A stretch of DNA of 52,009 bases, from the NCBI RefSeq assembly GCF_029871235.1, contig NZ_SSOM01000064.1, positions 1 through 52,009 on the forward strand, given 5' to 3'. This document shows positions 8,134-17,299 of the stretch, one piece after another. The stretch is from Pseudomonas sp. BN411 (GTDB taxonomy: Bacteria > Pseudomonadota > Gammaproteobacteria > Pseudomonadales > Pseudomonadaceae). The notes below the pieces were generated by a model. That model ran no database searches. It saw only the letters and a program-made list of their open reading frames with translations, and was not told where the DNA came from. The first letter of the stretch is position 1. Every line of letters begins with the position of its first letter. The position numbers and the translations under genes were made by a program.

Positions 8134-9024
8134 CTAAGGCAGATTCGCGGCTAGGAACTCCGCCCCCTGGAGCAAGGCAGCATCACCCTCCTCCAACTCT
8201 GACGCATGGTTGTGCCAGAGATGGAACATATTCGGCCACACGTCCAATCTCACCCGCACTCCCATCCCACCTGCGTGCCTTGCCAGCCTAAGCGAGTCAT
8301 CGAGAAGCAATTCGTTTGAGCCCACCTGTATCATCATGGGGGGCAATCCGATCATGCTGTTCTGCAGCACTGACACTCTTGGATCTACCGCGGAAATCTC
8401 TCCCAAGTAAAGAGAGGCGCAGTTCGCCAGCCACTCTGGGGTAAGGCAAATGTCGCTAGCTGCTTTGGTCGTGAAGCTCTCGTGCTGCAAACTGAGGTCG
8501 ACCCAAGGCGATATAAGAAGTGCCGCTGCGGGCAAAGGTAGACATTGGCACTTAGCATCTTCCAGCAACGAAAGAATCAGATTCGCCCCTGACGAATCTC
8601 CTGCGAACACTATTTCTTCCGCAGCAATACCATTGCCAAGAAGCGCATGGTAAGCAGCAAGAATGTCTTCGCGTGCAGACGGGAATGGGTGTTCGGGTGC
8701 CAAACGATAGTCAAGGATCAACGCCCGTGCACCCGCCTGCAGAGCCAGATTGCCGGCCAGCCCCACGAAGGCCTCGGCAGATCCCAACACAAACCCTCCA
8801 CCATGCACGTATACGAGTGTCCTGGACCCGACGTAGTCCTCTGGGATGGCCCACATCGCACTTACACCGTTCAGGTTAACCCGCTCCACCTGCATATCTG
8901 CCGGGGGCTGCAACTGTTTACAACGGGTATCAAAACTGAACCGCGCCAACTCCAGAGAGCTGAAATTCCGCATATGGGTATCAGGAAAATGCTGAGCGAG
9001 TGCTGGAGGTCGAGGCTGGGTCAT
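8134..9024 (-). CDS. HSL-family alpha/beta-hydrolase (carboxylesterase)
   Basis: 296 residues from the ATG at 9024. The hormone-sensitive-lipase signature is complete: oxyanion HGGG at 74-77, nucleophile S144 in GDSSG, catalytic acid near 238 (Glu where Asp is more usual) and H268. It hydrolyses carboxylic esters, probably of a substrate or early intermediate. The frame continues upstream to 9081, but the first seven of those codons come from the IS66 left end. Reconstructing the uninterrupted locus shows an in-frame stop 11 codons upstream of the duplication and no start codon before 9024, so the coding sequence is intact and only its leader is split. The operator that should drive it is now at 11521-11534, beyond the IS. 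Confidence 0.85.
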   Translation of the reverse strand: MTQPRPPALAQHFPDTHMRNFSSLELARFSFDTRCKQLQPPADMQVERVNLNGVSAMWAIPEDYVGSRTLVYVHGGGFVLGSAEAFVGLAGNLALQAGARALILDYRLAPEHPFPSAREDILAAYHALLGNGIAAEEIVFAGDSSGANLILSLLEDAKCQCLPLPAAALLISPWVDLSLQHESFTTKAASDICLTPEWLANCASLYLGEISAVDPRVSVLQNSMIGLPPMMIQVGSNELLLDDSLRLARHAGGMGVRVRLDVWPNMFHLWHNHASELEEGDAALLQGAEFLAANLP

Positions 9025-9052
9025 GGCGGCTAGTTGTGACTCAATTGATGGA

Positions 9053-9060
9053 GGTGCTGG
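9053..9060. repeat. IS66 target-site duplication, left copy
   Basis: GGTGCTGG, identical to 11430-11437. Eight bp is the duplication length expected for IS66-family elements. Confidence 0.9.
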
Positions 9061-9160
9061 GTAAGCGTCCAGCCAAGTCACCTTCCGAACTCCAGCATTA
9101 AGGGCGATGGTGTCCGCGTATTTTTAAGCGGACGCGATAGCCCTTATCGCCGGGATTTCC

Positions 9161-9478
9161 ATGCGCCAACGAAGCTCTTACCCCAAATTATTCAAGGCCC
9201 AGGTTGTTCAGGAATGCCTGCAACCCGGTGCGACCCTCTCCAGCGTTGCCATCAGCCACGGCATCAACGCCAACGTCATCCGCAAGTGGCTACCGCTTTA
9301 CCGAGATCAGCCACCAGCGGCGTTGCCGGCGTTCGTTCCATTGAGGGCCACGCCCAAACGAACCACTGAGGCGTTCGCAATCATTGAGTTGTCCCTTGGC
9401 GAGCAAGCGGTCACGGTGAAATGGCCAGCCTCCGATCCTGAAGGTTGCGCCCGCTTTGTGCGTGGGCTCACCCCGTGA
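9161..9478 (+). CDS. tnpA: IS66 TnpA
   Basis: 105-residue first protein of IS66 elements, with an IS3/Tnp_1-like helix-turn-helix (FKAQVVQECLQPGATLSSVA, then HGINANVIRKWL). It is required as an accessory transposition protein. Its TGA stop overlaps the GTG start of tnpB, so the two are translationally coupled. Confidence 0.85.
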   Translation: MRQRSSYPKLFKAQVVQECLQPGATLSSVAISHGINANVIRKWLPLYRDQPPAALPAFVPLRATPKRTTEAFAIIELSLGEQAVTVKWPASDPEGCARFVRGLTP

Positions 9479-9810
9479 TCCGCATCGATACCATCTGGCT
9501 CGCCACCGAGCCGATGGACATGCGCGCCGGCACCGACACCGCGTTGGCCCGTGTGGTGGCCGTGTTCGGTGCGGCGAAGCCGCACTGTGCCTATCTGTTC
9601 GCGAATCGCCGCGCCAACCGCATGAAAGTCCTGGTGCATGACGGCGTGGGTATCTGGCTGGCCGCGCGGAGATTAAACCAGGGCAAGTTTCACTGGCCAG
9701 GCATCCGGCATGGCTCGGAGGTCGAGCTCGACACCGAGCAACTTCAGGCTTTGGTTCTTGGCCTACCCTGGCAGCGTGTCGGCGCCGCCGGCGCGATCAC
9801 AGTGCTGTAG
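9475..9810 (+). CDS. tnpB: IS66 TnpB (Orf2-like accessory protein)
   Basis: 111 residues from the GTG at 9475, overlapping the tnpA stop by four bases. It has the conserved opening IRIDTIWLATEPMDMRAGTD and the FANRRANRMKVLVHDG block typical of IS66 Orf2. The precise role in transposition is not established from sequence. Confidence 0.88.
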   Translation: MIRIDTIWLATEPMDMRAGTDTALARVVAVFGAAKPHCAYLFANRRANRMKVLVHDGVGIWLAARRLNQGKFHWPGIRHGSEVELDTEQLQALVLGLPWQRVGAAGAITVL

Positions 9811-9871
9811 CACCTGCCATTAGCCCATCGGTTTATCTCCGCTGACCGCCGGCTCTGGCACAATCAGCGGC

Positions 9872-11398
9872 ATGACTGCTTCGCCCAATCTCGACCAACT
9901 GACTCCTGACCAGCTGCGCGCCCTGGCTGCGCAGTTGCTCACGCAGGTCGACGTGATGGGCAAGAAGATCCACCGCGACCAAACGGTGATCGAGAACCTC
10001 ACCCACGAAATCGCCATCCTCAAGCGGCACAAGTTTGCCAAGCGCAGCGAGCAACTGAGCCCTGACCAGGGCCGCCTGCTGGATGACCTGCTCGACACCG
10101 ACATCGTGGCCATCGAGGCGGAGCTGAAAGCGGTCAATCCGCCGGCTGCGCCGGCCGAAGCACGCCAGCAGCCCAAGCGTGCACCGCTGCCACCGCAACT
10201 CCCGCGCACCGTGATCCATCACGAACCGGAGAACACCCAGTGCGTCTGCGGCTGCCAGCTGCAACGCGTGGGTGAAGACGTCAGCGAAAAGCTGGATTAC
10301 ACGCCGGGCGTGTTCACCGTCGAGCAGCATGTGCGTGGGAAATGGGCCTGCCGCCAGTGCGAAACGCTGATCCAGGCGCCGGTGCCGGCGCAGGTGATCG
10401 ACAAGGGTATCCCCACCGCTGGCCTGTTGGCGCACGTGATGGTGGCCAAATTCGCCGACCACCTGCCGCTGTACCGGCAGGAAAAGATCTTCGGCCGTGC
10501 CGGCCTGGCTATCGCTCGTTCGACGCTGGCGCAGTGGGTCGGGCAAACCGGCGTGCAGCTCCAGCCGCTGGTCGATGCGCTGCGCGAAGCGGTGCTGGGC
10601 CAACGCGTGATCCACGCTGACGAAACCCCGGTGCAAATGCTCGCGCCGGGCGAAAAGAAAACCCATCGGGCTTACGTCTGGGCCTACAGCACCACGCCCT
10701 TCGCCGATCTGAAGGCCGTGGTCTACGACTTCAGCCCCAGCCGTGCCGGCGAGCATGCGCGCAATTTTCTTGGCCAGTGGAATGGCAAGCTGGTCTGCGA
10801 CGACTTTGCTGGCTACAAGGCCGGTTTCGAGCAAGGCATCACCGAAATCGGCTGCATGGCCCACGCCCGCCGCAAGTTCTTCGATCTGCACGCGGCGAAC
10901 AAAAGCCAACTGGCTGAACAAGCGCTGCACTCGATCGCTGGGCTGTACGAAGTCGAACGCCAAGTGCGCGACATGAGCGATGAAGAACGCGGGCGAATAC
11001 GGCAGGAAAAGGCCTCACCGATCCTCGCCGCGCTGCATGACTGGATGCTGGCCCAACGTGATCGGGTGCCCAACGGATCAGCCACGGCGAAAGCCTTGGA
11101 TTACAGCCTCAAACGCTGGCAGGCACTGACTCGCTATGTCGAGGATGGTGCTGTGCCCATCGACAATAACCAAGTCGAGAACCAGATCCGCCCGTGGGCT
11201 CTAGGTCGCTCCAATTGGCTGTTTGCCGGGTCGCTACGCAGCGGCAAACGGGCGGCGGCAATCATGAGCCTGATCCAGTCGGCCCGCATGAACGGACATG
11301 ATCCGTATGCCTATCTCAAGGACGTGCTGACACGACTGCCGACGCAGCGAGCAAGTGATATCGGCCAACTGCTGCCGCATCAGTGGGTGCCTGCCTGA
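9872..11398 (+). CDS. tnpC: IS66 transposase TnpC
   Basis: 508 residues: N-terminal leucine-rich coiled region, a cysteine cluster (CVCGCQ ... CRQC) forming the IS66 zinc finger, then the DDE transposase domain with HADETPVQ, CDDFAGYKAGF and DNNQVENQIRPWALGRSNWLFAGS. It has an IS66 C-terminal domain. Full length, no frameshift, so the element should be competent for movement. Confidence 0.93.
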   Translation: MTASPNLDQLTPDQLRALAAQLLTQVDVMGKKIHRDQTVIENLTHEIAILKRHKFAKRSEQLSPDQGRLLDDLLDTDIVAIEAELKAVNPPAAPAEARQQPKRAPLPPQLPRTVIHHEPENTQCVCGCQLQRVGEDVSEKLDYTPGVFTVEQHVRGKWACRQCETLIQAPVPAQVIDKGIPTAGLLAHVMVAKFADHLPLYRQEKIFGRAGLAIARSTLAQWVGQTGVQLQPLVDALREAVLGQRVIHADETPVQMLAPGEKKTHRAYVWAYSTTPFADLKAVVYDFSPSRAGEHARNFLGQWNGKLVCDDFAGYKAGFEQGITEIGCMAHARRKFFDLHAANKSQLAEQALHSIAGLYEVERQVRDMSDEERGRIRQEKASPILAALHDWMLAQRDRVPNGSATAKALDYSLKRWQALTRYVEDGAVPIDNNQVENQIRPWALGRSNWLFAGSLRSGKRAAAIMSLIQSARMNGHDPYAYLKDVLTRLPTQRASDIGQLLPHQWVPA

Positions 11399-11429
11399 AT
11401 CACGCAAGGTGAGTTCGGCGTACGCTTAC

Positions 11430-11437
11430 GGTGCTGG
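11430..11437. repeat. IS66 target-site duplication, right copy
   Basis: GGTGCTGG, matching 9053-9060 exactly. Confidence 0.9.
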
Positions 11438-11520
11438 AGAGAAACACTCGTAATAAGAGGTTCCGGCTCACAGAGAGATGCTGCAATCTGGAGAATAGGA
11501 AGAGACAGCCAACGCAGTAC

Positions 11521-11534
11521 CTATCGCAAGATAG
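11521..11534. promoter_or_regulatory. CTATC-N4-GATAG operator stranded from the esterase by IS66
   Basis: CTATCGCAAGATAG. Removing the IS and one duplication copy puts this site 119 bp upstream of the esterase ATG at 9024, the same spacing as for the SDR (118), DUF1302 (117) and frmA (117) genes. It therefore marks the original esterase promoter region, which now lies 2.4 kb away. Confidence 0.7.
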
Positions 11535-11688
11535 TAATGCGGAGCCAGAGGAGACTTTCATGGGAGTGGTGCCAAGGGCCAATGCAGGCGCGTGCTCTTA
11601 GACCTGGTCACACCGCTGTTTAGCTCATATCCCAGCTCTGAACCGTGGAGACTTTAACTACGCCCCACATGGTCCCCTGTATAAAAAA

Positions 11689-11708
11689 GAACCCACCGGA
11701 GTGGGTTC
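11689..11708 (-). terminator. Terminator of the YCF48-MMPL operon
   Basis: GAACCCAC CGGA GTGGGTTC preceded on the plus strand by a run of A, giving a T-run on the minus strand right after the MMPL stop. Confidence 0.8.
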
Positions 11709-11733
11709 AAAGGGTGACACTTTTAGGAGCCAA

Positions 11734-14145
11734 TCATACAGCTTCGCACTTTTCCTTAAGCCGAACGTCCGCCTCAACTTTCTCCTTAGCTACCTTGCTC
11801 GGTTTCAGGAGGAAAGCCGCTAGACTCGGAAGTAGGATCAATGCACCAAACATATTAACGAGGAACATAAACGCCAGCAACAAACCCATATCAGCTTGGA
11901 ACTTAATTGGCGAGAACATCCACGTGGCCACGCCAGCGGCTAGCGTCATACCAGTCAGCAACACCACCCTGCCAACAAACATCAGTGAACGTGCATACGC
12001 TTCTTCTAAGCTATACCCCATCCTCAACCAGAGCAGCATTATGCTAAGAATATATAGTGCGTAGTCGATACCGATCCCCACGCCCAACGCAGTAACTGGC
12101 AATGTGGAAACCTTAAGCCCTACCCCTACGAGCACCATCAGAGCTTCAGCCAATATACTAGTCAGCGCAAGCGGCAATATCGCTACCAATACCGCCCGCC
12201 ACGATTTGAACGTTATTAGACTCAGAACTATAACCGCGACATACACCCCCAAAAGCATCAGGTAGTTATTTTTTTTAACCACCTGATTAGTGGCTGCCTC
12301 AATCCCAGCGTTACCTGCCGCCAGCAAAAACTTTACTTCCTTAGTGTTTGACTCTGCAGCGAAGCGCTCAACCACCTCTACAGCTTGCTGTAAAGTCTCA
12401 GCTTTGTGATCGCGCAGGTAAGCGTAGACCGTGAGCATGTTGCAATCACCATTGAACAACCCACGCGTGGCCTGAGTCATAACAGTGTTGAGCACTACCT
12501 GATTAGGGACGATCTCAGCCCATTTAAAGCTACCTTCATTGAAAGCCGCCCCCATCTGACGCACTAGGTCGGCAAATGAATTGGTAGCCTCTACTCCAGG
12601 AAGCTGCTGCAGGCGCCCCTGCAGATCGCGCACAGCAACCACCGTATCGTAATCAGCGCACTGTTCATCAGCAGTAGTCACCATGATTGCCATCACGTCA
12701 CTACTGGTTGAGTAGTTTGTGGTGATGTACGCATTGTCCCGGTTGTATCGTGAGTCCGGATTGAGCTCCGGGGCGCCAGCATCAAGATCACCAATCTTCA
12801 GCTGTGAGGCCAATATGGCCCCCCCGATAGCCAGGCATGATGCAACGCAGACTGCACCAAATGCCCAACGGCGCTGAGTGAACCGGACAAGCAGTCCCCA
12901 CGGCCCGCTATTGCCATTTAAAGCGCGTTCTTCGCTACGAAGGGCACGCTCAGCGGCATGACGGTTGACGCCCGTATAAGTGAGCAGAATCGGCAACAGG
13001 ATCAAGTTGGTAAAGATAAGGATAGCGACGCCAAGGCTTGCGGCTAGTGCCAGCTCCCTGATTGCCTGAATATTGACCATAAACAGAACAGCAAAGCCTA
13101 CGGCATCGCATACCAGGGCAGTAAATCCAGCCATGAACAGACGTCGGAATGTGTTACGCGCAGCGTCCACTTTTGATAGCCCGCGCCCGACATCCTGCAT
13201 CACGCCGTTCATCTTCTGTGCGCCATGGCTCATGCCAATGGCAAAAATCAAGAACGGCACAAGGATCGAATATGGATCAAGGTGGAAGCCCATAAGCGGC
13301 AGCATGCCGAGCAGCCACAGTACGGCCACAAGGGAACACAGCACTACCAGCATCGTGCTGCGCAGGCAGCGGGTAAACCAGTACACCATGACAGTGGCAA
13401 TGGCGATTGCCACACCGAAGAAGATCAGAATCTCTACCAAGCCATCGATCAAATCCCCCATTACCTTAGCGAATCCGATGATGTAAATGCCGACGTTATC
13501 GCTTTCGTACTTTGCCCGGATCACCTCCAACTGCTTGGATAGCTGTCCGTAGTCGAGGCTCTGGCCAACCTGGGCATCGTACTCAAGGAGGGGCACAATA
13601 ATTGCGCTGGATTGAAAGTCACTGGCGACCAAACGACCGACTTCCCCGGACCGCATAATATTGAGTCGCAACTCTTCCAAGCTGGCCTTTGAACCATCAT
13701 AGGCGTCCGGCATGACGGGCCCACCGTCAATACCCTGCTCGGTTACTGCAAGCCAGCGCGTGCTGCGCGTCCAGAGTGATTGCAAATACGGCCGTTCGAC
13801 CCCTGGCAGCGCAAAAATCTCGTCGTTGACTTTGCGCAGAGTATCCAGGTAGTGGGGGTCCAAAATGCTCCCAGATTTATTTTCCACAACCACACGAAGA
13901 GTATTCCCCAACCCCTTCAAATCCTTTTCGTGGGTAAGATAGTTCTGGATATATGGATGATCATGGGGAATTACCGATTTATAACTAGCATTCAATCCAA
14001 GGTAGCGTGCCTGATACCCTAGAAACACCGTTATCAGCAGGCAAAGGAGAAGGATGACTCCGCGATTCTCAAACAACAGTCGCTCGAGGAACGAACTATC
14101 ACCAACTTGAAACGAACTAGAGGATGCCCCGGTTTGGAATTGCAT
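11734..14145 (-). CDS. MMPL/RND-superfamily transporter
   Basis: 803 residues from the ATG at 14145, which has GGAGG 9-10 bases upstream inside the end of the preceding gene. Two repeats each carry one transmembrane helix, a large periplasmic loop and a five-helix bundle (for example VILLLCLLITVFLGYQ near 40 and the C-terminal block GVGIGIDYALYILSIM). This is the organisation of MmpL/HpnN-like permeases with a sterol-sensing-like region. Such proteins move hydrophobic molecules through the envelope using proton motive force. It is transcribed after the YCF48-like gene with no gap. Together with DUF1302 and DUF1329 proteins this set recurs in clusters for steroids, terpenoids and other hydrophobic substrates. 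Direction of transport is not known. Confidence 0.85.
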   Translation of the reverse strand: MQFQTGASSSSFQVGDSSFLERLLFENRGVILLLCLLITVFLGYQARYLGLNASYKSVIPHDHPYIQNYLTHEKDLKGLGNTLRVVVENKSGSILDPHYLDTLRKVNDEIFALPGVERPYLQSLWTRSTRWLAVTEQGIDGGPVMPDAYDGSKASLEELRLNIMRSGEVGRLVASDFQSSAIIVPLLEYDAQVGQSLDYGQLSKQLEVIRAKYESDNVGIYIIGFAKVMGDLIDGLVEILIFFGVAIAIATVMVYWFTRCLRSTMLVVLCSLVAVLWLLGMLPLMGFHLDPYSILVPFLIFAIGMSHGAQKMNGVMQDVGRGLSKVDAARNTFRRLFMAGFTALVCDAVGFAVLFMVNIQAIRELALAASLGVAILIFTNLILLPILLTYTGVNRHAAERALRSEERALNGNSGPWGLLVRFTQRRWAFGAVCVASCLAIGGAILASQLKIGDLDAGAPELNPDSRYNRDNAYITTNYSTSSDVMAIMVTTADEQCADYDTVVAVRDLQGRLQQLPGVEATNSFADLVRQMGAAFNEGSFKWAEIVPNQVVLNTVMTQATRGLFNGDCNMLTVYAYLRDHKAETLQQAVEVVERFAAESNTKEVKFLLAAGNAGIEAATNQVVKKNNYLMLLGVYVAVIVLSLITFKSWRAVLVAILPLALTSILAEALMVLVGVGLKVSTLPVTALGVGIGIDYALYILSIMLLWLRMGYSLEEAYARSLMFVGRVVLLTGMTLAAGVATWMFSPIKFQADMGLLLAFMFLVNMFGALILLPSLAAFLLKPSKVAKEKVEADVRLKEKCEAV

Positions 14146-14146
14146 T

Positions 14147-15238
14147 TTACTTTGCCTCCAGCTGAACAATTTCTACACCAAGAGGTCCCACAACCAACAA
14201 CTTCTCCCTTGAAAGTTGAAGGATGTCAGCGACAGGCTGATTGGACTGCGCAAGAGGAGAGAACTTTTCTCCCCCATCTCGGCTTACAATGATCTGGCCG
14301 TTATCGCTACCGAGAACTACCGCACCATCATCCAATATCTCACTGGCCTGCAATGAGGCAGAGACACCGCTTTCAATTCTGCTCCAGCTCTGCCCATGGT
14401 CACTTGAGCGCACCAAGTTACCTCTGAGACCAAACGCTAGAACATCACTGTTCTTGGTAACCACAGCACCAAACAATGTGCCCTCGTAAGGTTGTTGAAG
14501 CGCCCGGAATCGTTTCCCATCTTCACTACTCAGCAGCAAGCCCTGCTCACCGGCCACGTACAGAGGCCCCTGGGACTGTGTAAGAGCGTAGAAATGAAGA
14601 CTTCCCGGGTTAACTTGCGCACTGTTTTCGGAAGTCCATGAAAGCCCCCCATTTACGGTGCGGTACATCAATCCATAGGCACCAGCAACCAAGACCTCTC
14701 TTGCGCCGCGAATGCTTAACGATAGAAATGGCTTGTCAGGTCCGTCCGCAACAAGATTCTGGGCACTAGTCAGCGCATCCAATGGCTGATCTACGGAAGA
14801 AGCGGTGCCAGCAGTGCTGTGGTGGACGGCTTCCGCGAGTACCAACTGCGCCGCCTGGATTCCATCGAGCTGACGGCTCCAGGTCTCCCCACCGTCCTCT
14901 GTGTGCAAAACCACCCCCAGATGCCCAACGGCCCAACCGGAAGTATCATTTGCGAAGGCAACATCGGTCAGCAGGACGCTCGCTGGTACTTCACGAGCCT
15001 GTCTCCAGGTAGCTCCCTGATCATCGGAAAGAACGATCAAACCTTTCTCACCAACGGCCACCAACCTATTGCCGGCCCGTGCCGCTGCCAACAAAAACCC
15101 TTTATCTGGATGCTTGATAGTGACCGCCGGTCGATCTAGGACCACGGGCCGAGTACGCTCACCTGCATGCGCATGACTAGTGCACCAGGTAATCGACAAT
15201 AGCAAGGTCAGCAGCAAGGCCTTTTTATTTGCACGCAT
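14147..15238 (-). CDS. YCF48-like beta-propeller periplasmic protein
   Basis: 363 residues from the ATG at 15238 (a GTG 12 bp upstream is an alternative). A signal peptide is clear (MRANKKALLLTLLLSITWC, Ala-rich cleavage site near AHA). The mature part contains six or more BNR/Asp-box blades recognisable as SDDQGATW, TEDGGETW, TVNGGLSW, SSDHGQSW and SRDGGEKF. YCF48/Hcf136-like proteins act as assembly or binding scaffolds. Next to MMPL transporters they probably form its periplasmic partner. The first gene of a two-gene operon, 146 bp downstream of a perfect operator. The stop codon is separated from the MMPL start by one base, so translation is likely coupled. Confidence 0.82.
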   Translation of the reverse strand: MRANKKALLLTLLLSITWCTSHAHAGERTRPVVLDRPAVTIKHPDKGFLLAAARAGNRLVAVGEKGLIVLSDDQGATWRQAREVPASVLLTDVAFANDTSGWAVGHLGVVLHTEDGGETWSRQLDGIQAAQLVLAEAVHHSTAGTASSVDQPLDALTSAQNLVADGPDKPFLSLSIRGAREVLVAGAYGLMYRTVNGGLSWTSENSAQVNPGSLHFYALTQSQGPLYVAGEQGLLLSSEDGKRFRALQQPYEGTLFGAVVTKNSDVLAFGLRGNLVRSSDHGQSWSRIESGVSASLQASEILDDGAVVLGSDNGQIIVSRDGGEKFSPLAQSNQPVADILQLSREKLLVVGPLGVEIVQLEAK

Positions 15239-15384
15239 AGCTTTGTCCACGGGGCGATTAAACCCCTATTTGTTATTATCTTTACGAGCCCATTACTCAG
15301 CGAATGAACTAGCCACCTTCACGCGGATCCCGAAGAATCCTAGCGTCTAGGCTAAAATCTACACCGACCTGAAGAGCGCATAAC

Positions 15385-15398
15385 CTATCTTAAGATAG
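15385..15398. promoter_or_regulatory. CTATC-N4-GATAG operator, YCF48-MMPL operon
   Basis: CTATCTTAAGATAG, a fully self-complementary 14-mer (spacer TTAA included), 146 bp upstream of the YCF48-like start. Confidence 0.7.
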
Positions 15399-15454
15399 AC
15401 GCTATTCAATCCCTAAAAACACACAACCACCGCAACTGCCCACAATATAAAAAA

Positions 15455-15473
15455 GCCCTCGCAAAGCGAGGGC
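15455..15473 (-). terminator. Terminator of the DUF1302 gene
   Basis: GCCCTCGC AAA GCGAGGGC with a run of A on its left, giving a T-run on the minus strand, 21 bp past the DUF1302 stop. Confidence 0.85.
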
Positions 15474-15494
15474 AAGACCAGCCTAAGCTGTAAA

Positions 15495-17123
15495 CTAGAA
15501 GCTTGTGCTTAGCGTAAGCGCTACAAAGTCACGACCGACATAACGGTTATCATCATCATTACCAAAGAATTTGGTGTAGTTAATAGCCGCTTGCCAAGTT
15601 TGCTTATAGGTAGTAGCCAGACCGACGGTGACGTCCCCGCCTTGGTTTTCCCCATAGTTGCCGAATGCCCCCGAGGTCGGGGACCTACCTTTGAACACAT
15701 AACCAATACCGATAGGCACGGACAGATCAAGACTTGGAGCAACTTGGTAGTAATCCAAGGTAACCACACCACGCGCACCATAGGCAAAACTATTCAAAGT
15801 GGTATCGCGCTGATCGCCATTCCGAGTAACCTTCGCCAATTTATGACCAGCAATCTCACCAGCAAAAGTTATATTGTCCCAGAGCATGCCTGCATTGCCG
15901 ACATAAATGGCGGAAACCTGAGCATTCACTGTATCCCCCAAGGAGTCCGGCTGAAGGACACTGGTCGATACGCGCAGCGGGATATTATGGCGGTAACTGA
16001 GCTCGGCACCCAAATTGAGATTATCAATACTGGAGTTAACGCTAACTCCATACAGTTCGATATTCTCTTTATACTCCAGATGATAAGTACCAACAGAACC
16101 TGTTGCCGGATCAAATCCACCAGACAACTCCGTCATTACACGGGGTTCTTTGTAGTTGTAGCGAATAGCGTATAGCCCTAGGTCAAAATTGTATTGAGCC
16201 GGCCGCCAGCGAAGTGATACCCCAAATTGAGGAGCATCCGCTTCATCATCCGAGCCCCGGTAAAGGAACGCACCGGGCCCCACGATGATACGTTCGCCAC
16301 CTTCGTCCAGGACGTCCGTCGACGCAAAGAACGTACCTACAGGCGGGAGGCGCGACTTTTCCCATTCAAACTGATAGAAGGCCTCCACCGTCCACTCATC
16401 GCTCAGCAGCGCACTCGCAGACAACTGGTTTACCGGAAGGAACACTTCCTGAGCCTTGATGTTAGGTACGCTGAGGGCCTTGTAGACATCGACCGGCGCC
16501 ATAGCGGATGCAATGCCGTTGTCCGTAAAGAACAAGCTTTCGCCCCAGAGCAACGTGTGCCGCCCCAAACGGAAACTCAAAGGCATTCCACCTGGCTCGA
16601 ATTGCGCGCCGATAAAGGCATTCATCAACTCAAAGCTTTGTCCCGCCCAGCGCTTGGTAGCAGAAGTAAATTGATCATTTTCAACACTGAACGGGTTGAA
16701 CGTTTCAGGGGAGTCGTTACTGTTGCTGGAATTATAGACATCGTCATACCAGCCAGCGCCGCTCAAGTTGAACGTAAAATTCTGGTATTTCAGGTTGAGC
16801 TCTGTGAGCAGATCCACCCGGTTCATCACCAGATCGCCCTCATCAAAATTTCGCTCAATCTCATCAGAGTTCGGATCATTCAGGTTATTAGAGTTTCCAC
16901 TCCCAGTTCTAACCCCAGCGGTATATTTAACTGTATTTGTCCAGTCTGCCGTAATCTCAGGACCAAGATCGAACGCCATGCCCTGACTTACCGCACTAAA
17001 CCCGACGCCCGCAACAATTATTGCCCCTCGCGAAGCAGCTTTAATCAGCTTCGCTTCGCTTCCACGAACGGCATTTTCAAGAAAATCAGCGCAGGCACTT
17101 TTGCAGACGCGATTTATTATCAT
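15495..17123 (-). CDS. DUF1302-family outer-membrane protein
   Basis: 542 residues from the ATG at 17123, chosen because GGAGG lies 7 bases upstream; a longer frame to 17231 has no ribosome site. The N-terminus carries a long signal sequence with hydrophobic core AIIVAGVGFSAVSQGMA, and the mature protein starts FDLGPEITADWTNTVKY. Alternating amphipathic strands, an aromatic-rich character and the C-terminal phenylalanine (STSF) fit an outer-membrane beta-barrel. Members are typically co-encoded with DUF1329 and RND proteins in pathways for hydrophobic compounds and are thought to help uptake. It is a single gene with its own operator 117 bp upstream and a terminator. Confidence 0.85.
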   Translation of the reverse strand: MIINRVCKSACADFLENAVRGSEAKLIKAASRGAIIVAGVGFSAVSQGMAFDLGPEITADWTNTVKYTAGVRTGSGNSNNLNDPNSDEIERNFDEGDLVMNRVDLLTELNLKYQNFTFNLSGAGWYDDVYNSSNSNDSPETFNPFSVENDQFTSATKRWAGQSFELMNAFIGAQFEPGGMPLSFRLGRHTLLWGESLFFTDNGIASAMAPVDVYKALSVPNIKAQEVFLPVNQLSASALLSDEWTVEAFYQFEWEKSRLPPVGTFFASTDVLDEGGERIIVGPGAFLYRGSDDEADAPQFGVSLRWRPAQYNFDLGLYAIRYNYKEPRVMTELSGGFDPATGSVGTYHLEYKENIELYGVSVNSSIDNLNLGAELSYRHNIPLRVSTSVLQPDSLGDTVNAQVSAIYVGNAGMLWDNITFAGEIAGHKLAKVTRNGDQRDTTLNSFAYGARGVVTLDYYQVAPSLDLSVPIGIGYVFKGRSPTSGAFGNYGENQGGDVTVGLATTYKQTWQAAINYTKFFGNDDDNRYVGRDFVALTLSTSF

Positions 17124-17240
17124 TGTTTTGCCTCCACACTCACGCGAGAGAAAAGCAGCACTTGCTTTCCCAATGTATTTAAACGTACCAACTCGAAGGC
17201 TGGCAAATTTAAGATAGAGGCATTCCACCAACTAAAAAAC

Positions 17241-17254
17241 CTATCAAAAGATAG
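17241..17254. promoter_or_regulatory. CTATC-N4-GATAG operator, DUF1302 gene
   Basis: CTATCAAAAGATAG, 117 bp upstream of the DUF1302 ATG. An extra half-site GATAG lies between them at 17213-17217. The same 14-mer drives the flavin monooxygenase (37783). Confidence 0.72.
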
Positions 17255-17299
17255 TAACCGCCCGATATCCAGTTGATATCCATAAATTTCGGCGTGTAC

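Larger units (their letters stand above)
9061..11429 (+). mobile_element. Complete IS66-family insertion sequence
   Basis: 2369 bp bounded by imperfect inverted repeats. The left end begins GTAAGCGTCCAGCC; the right end, read inward, begins GTAAGCGTACGCCG, with about 19 of the first 24 positions matching. It is flanked by an 8-bp direct repeat and carries the three standard genes tnpA, tnpB, tnpC, all intact on the plus strand. Insertion is 29 bp upstream of the esterase start codon and separates the esterase from its promoter region and operator. Unmutated ends and an exact duplication indicate recent transposition. Confidence 0.93.

Noticed and set aside
9025-9081. Longer N-terminus for the esterase (start at 9081)
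   Set aside because: The first 21 bases belong to the IS66 terminal repeat. The pre-insertion frame has a stop upstream and no start codon before 9024.
9833-10963. Minus-strand frame of 376 codons inside IS66
   Set aside because: Histidine/arginine-rich shadow of the GC-rich tnpC gene; the transposase on the other strand is unambiguous.
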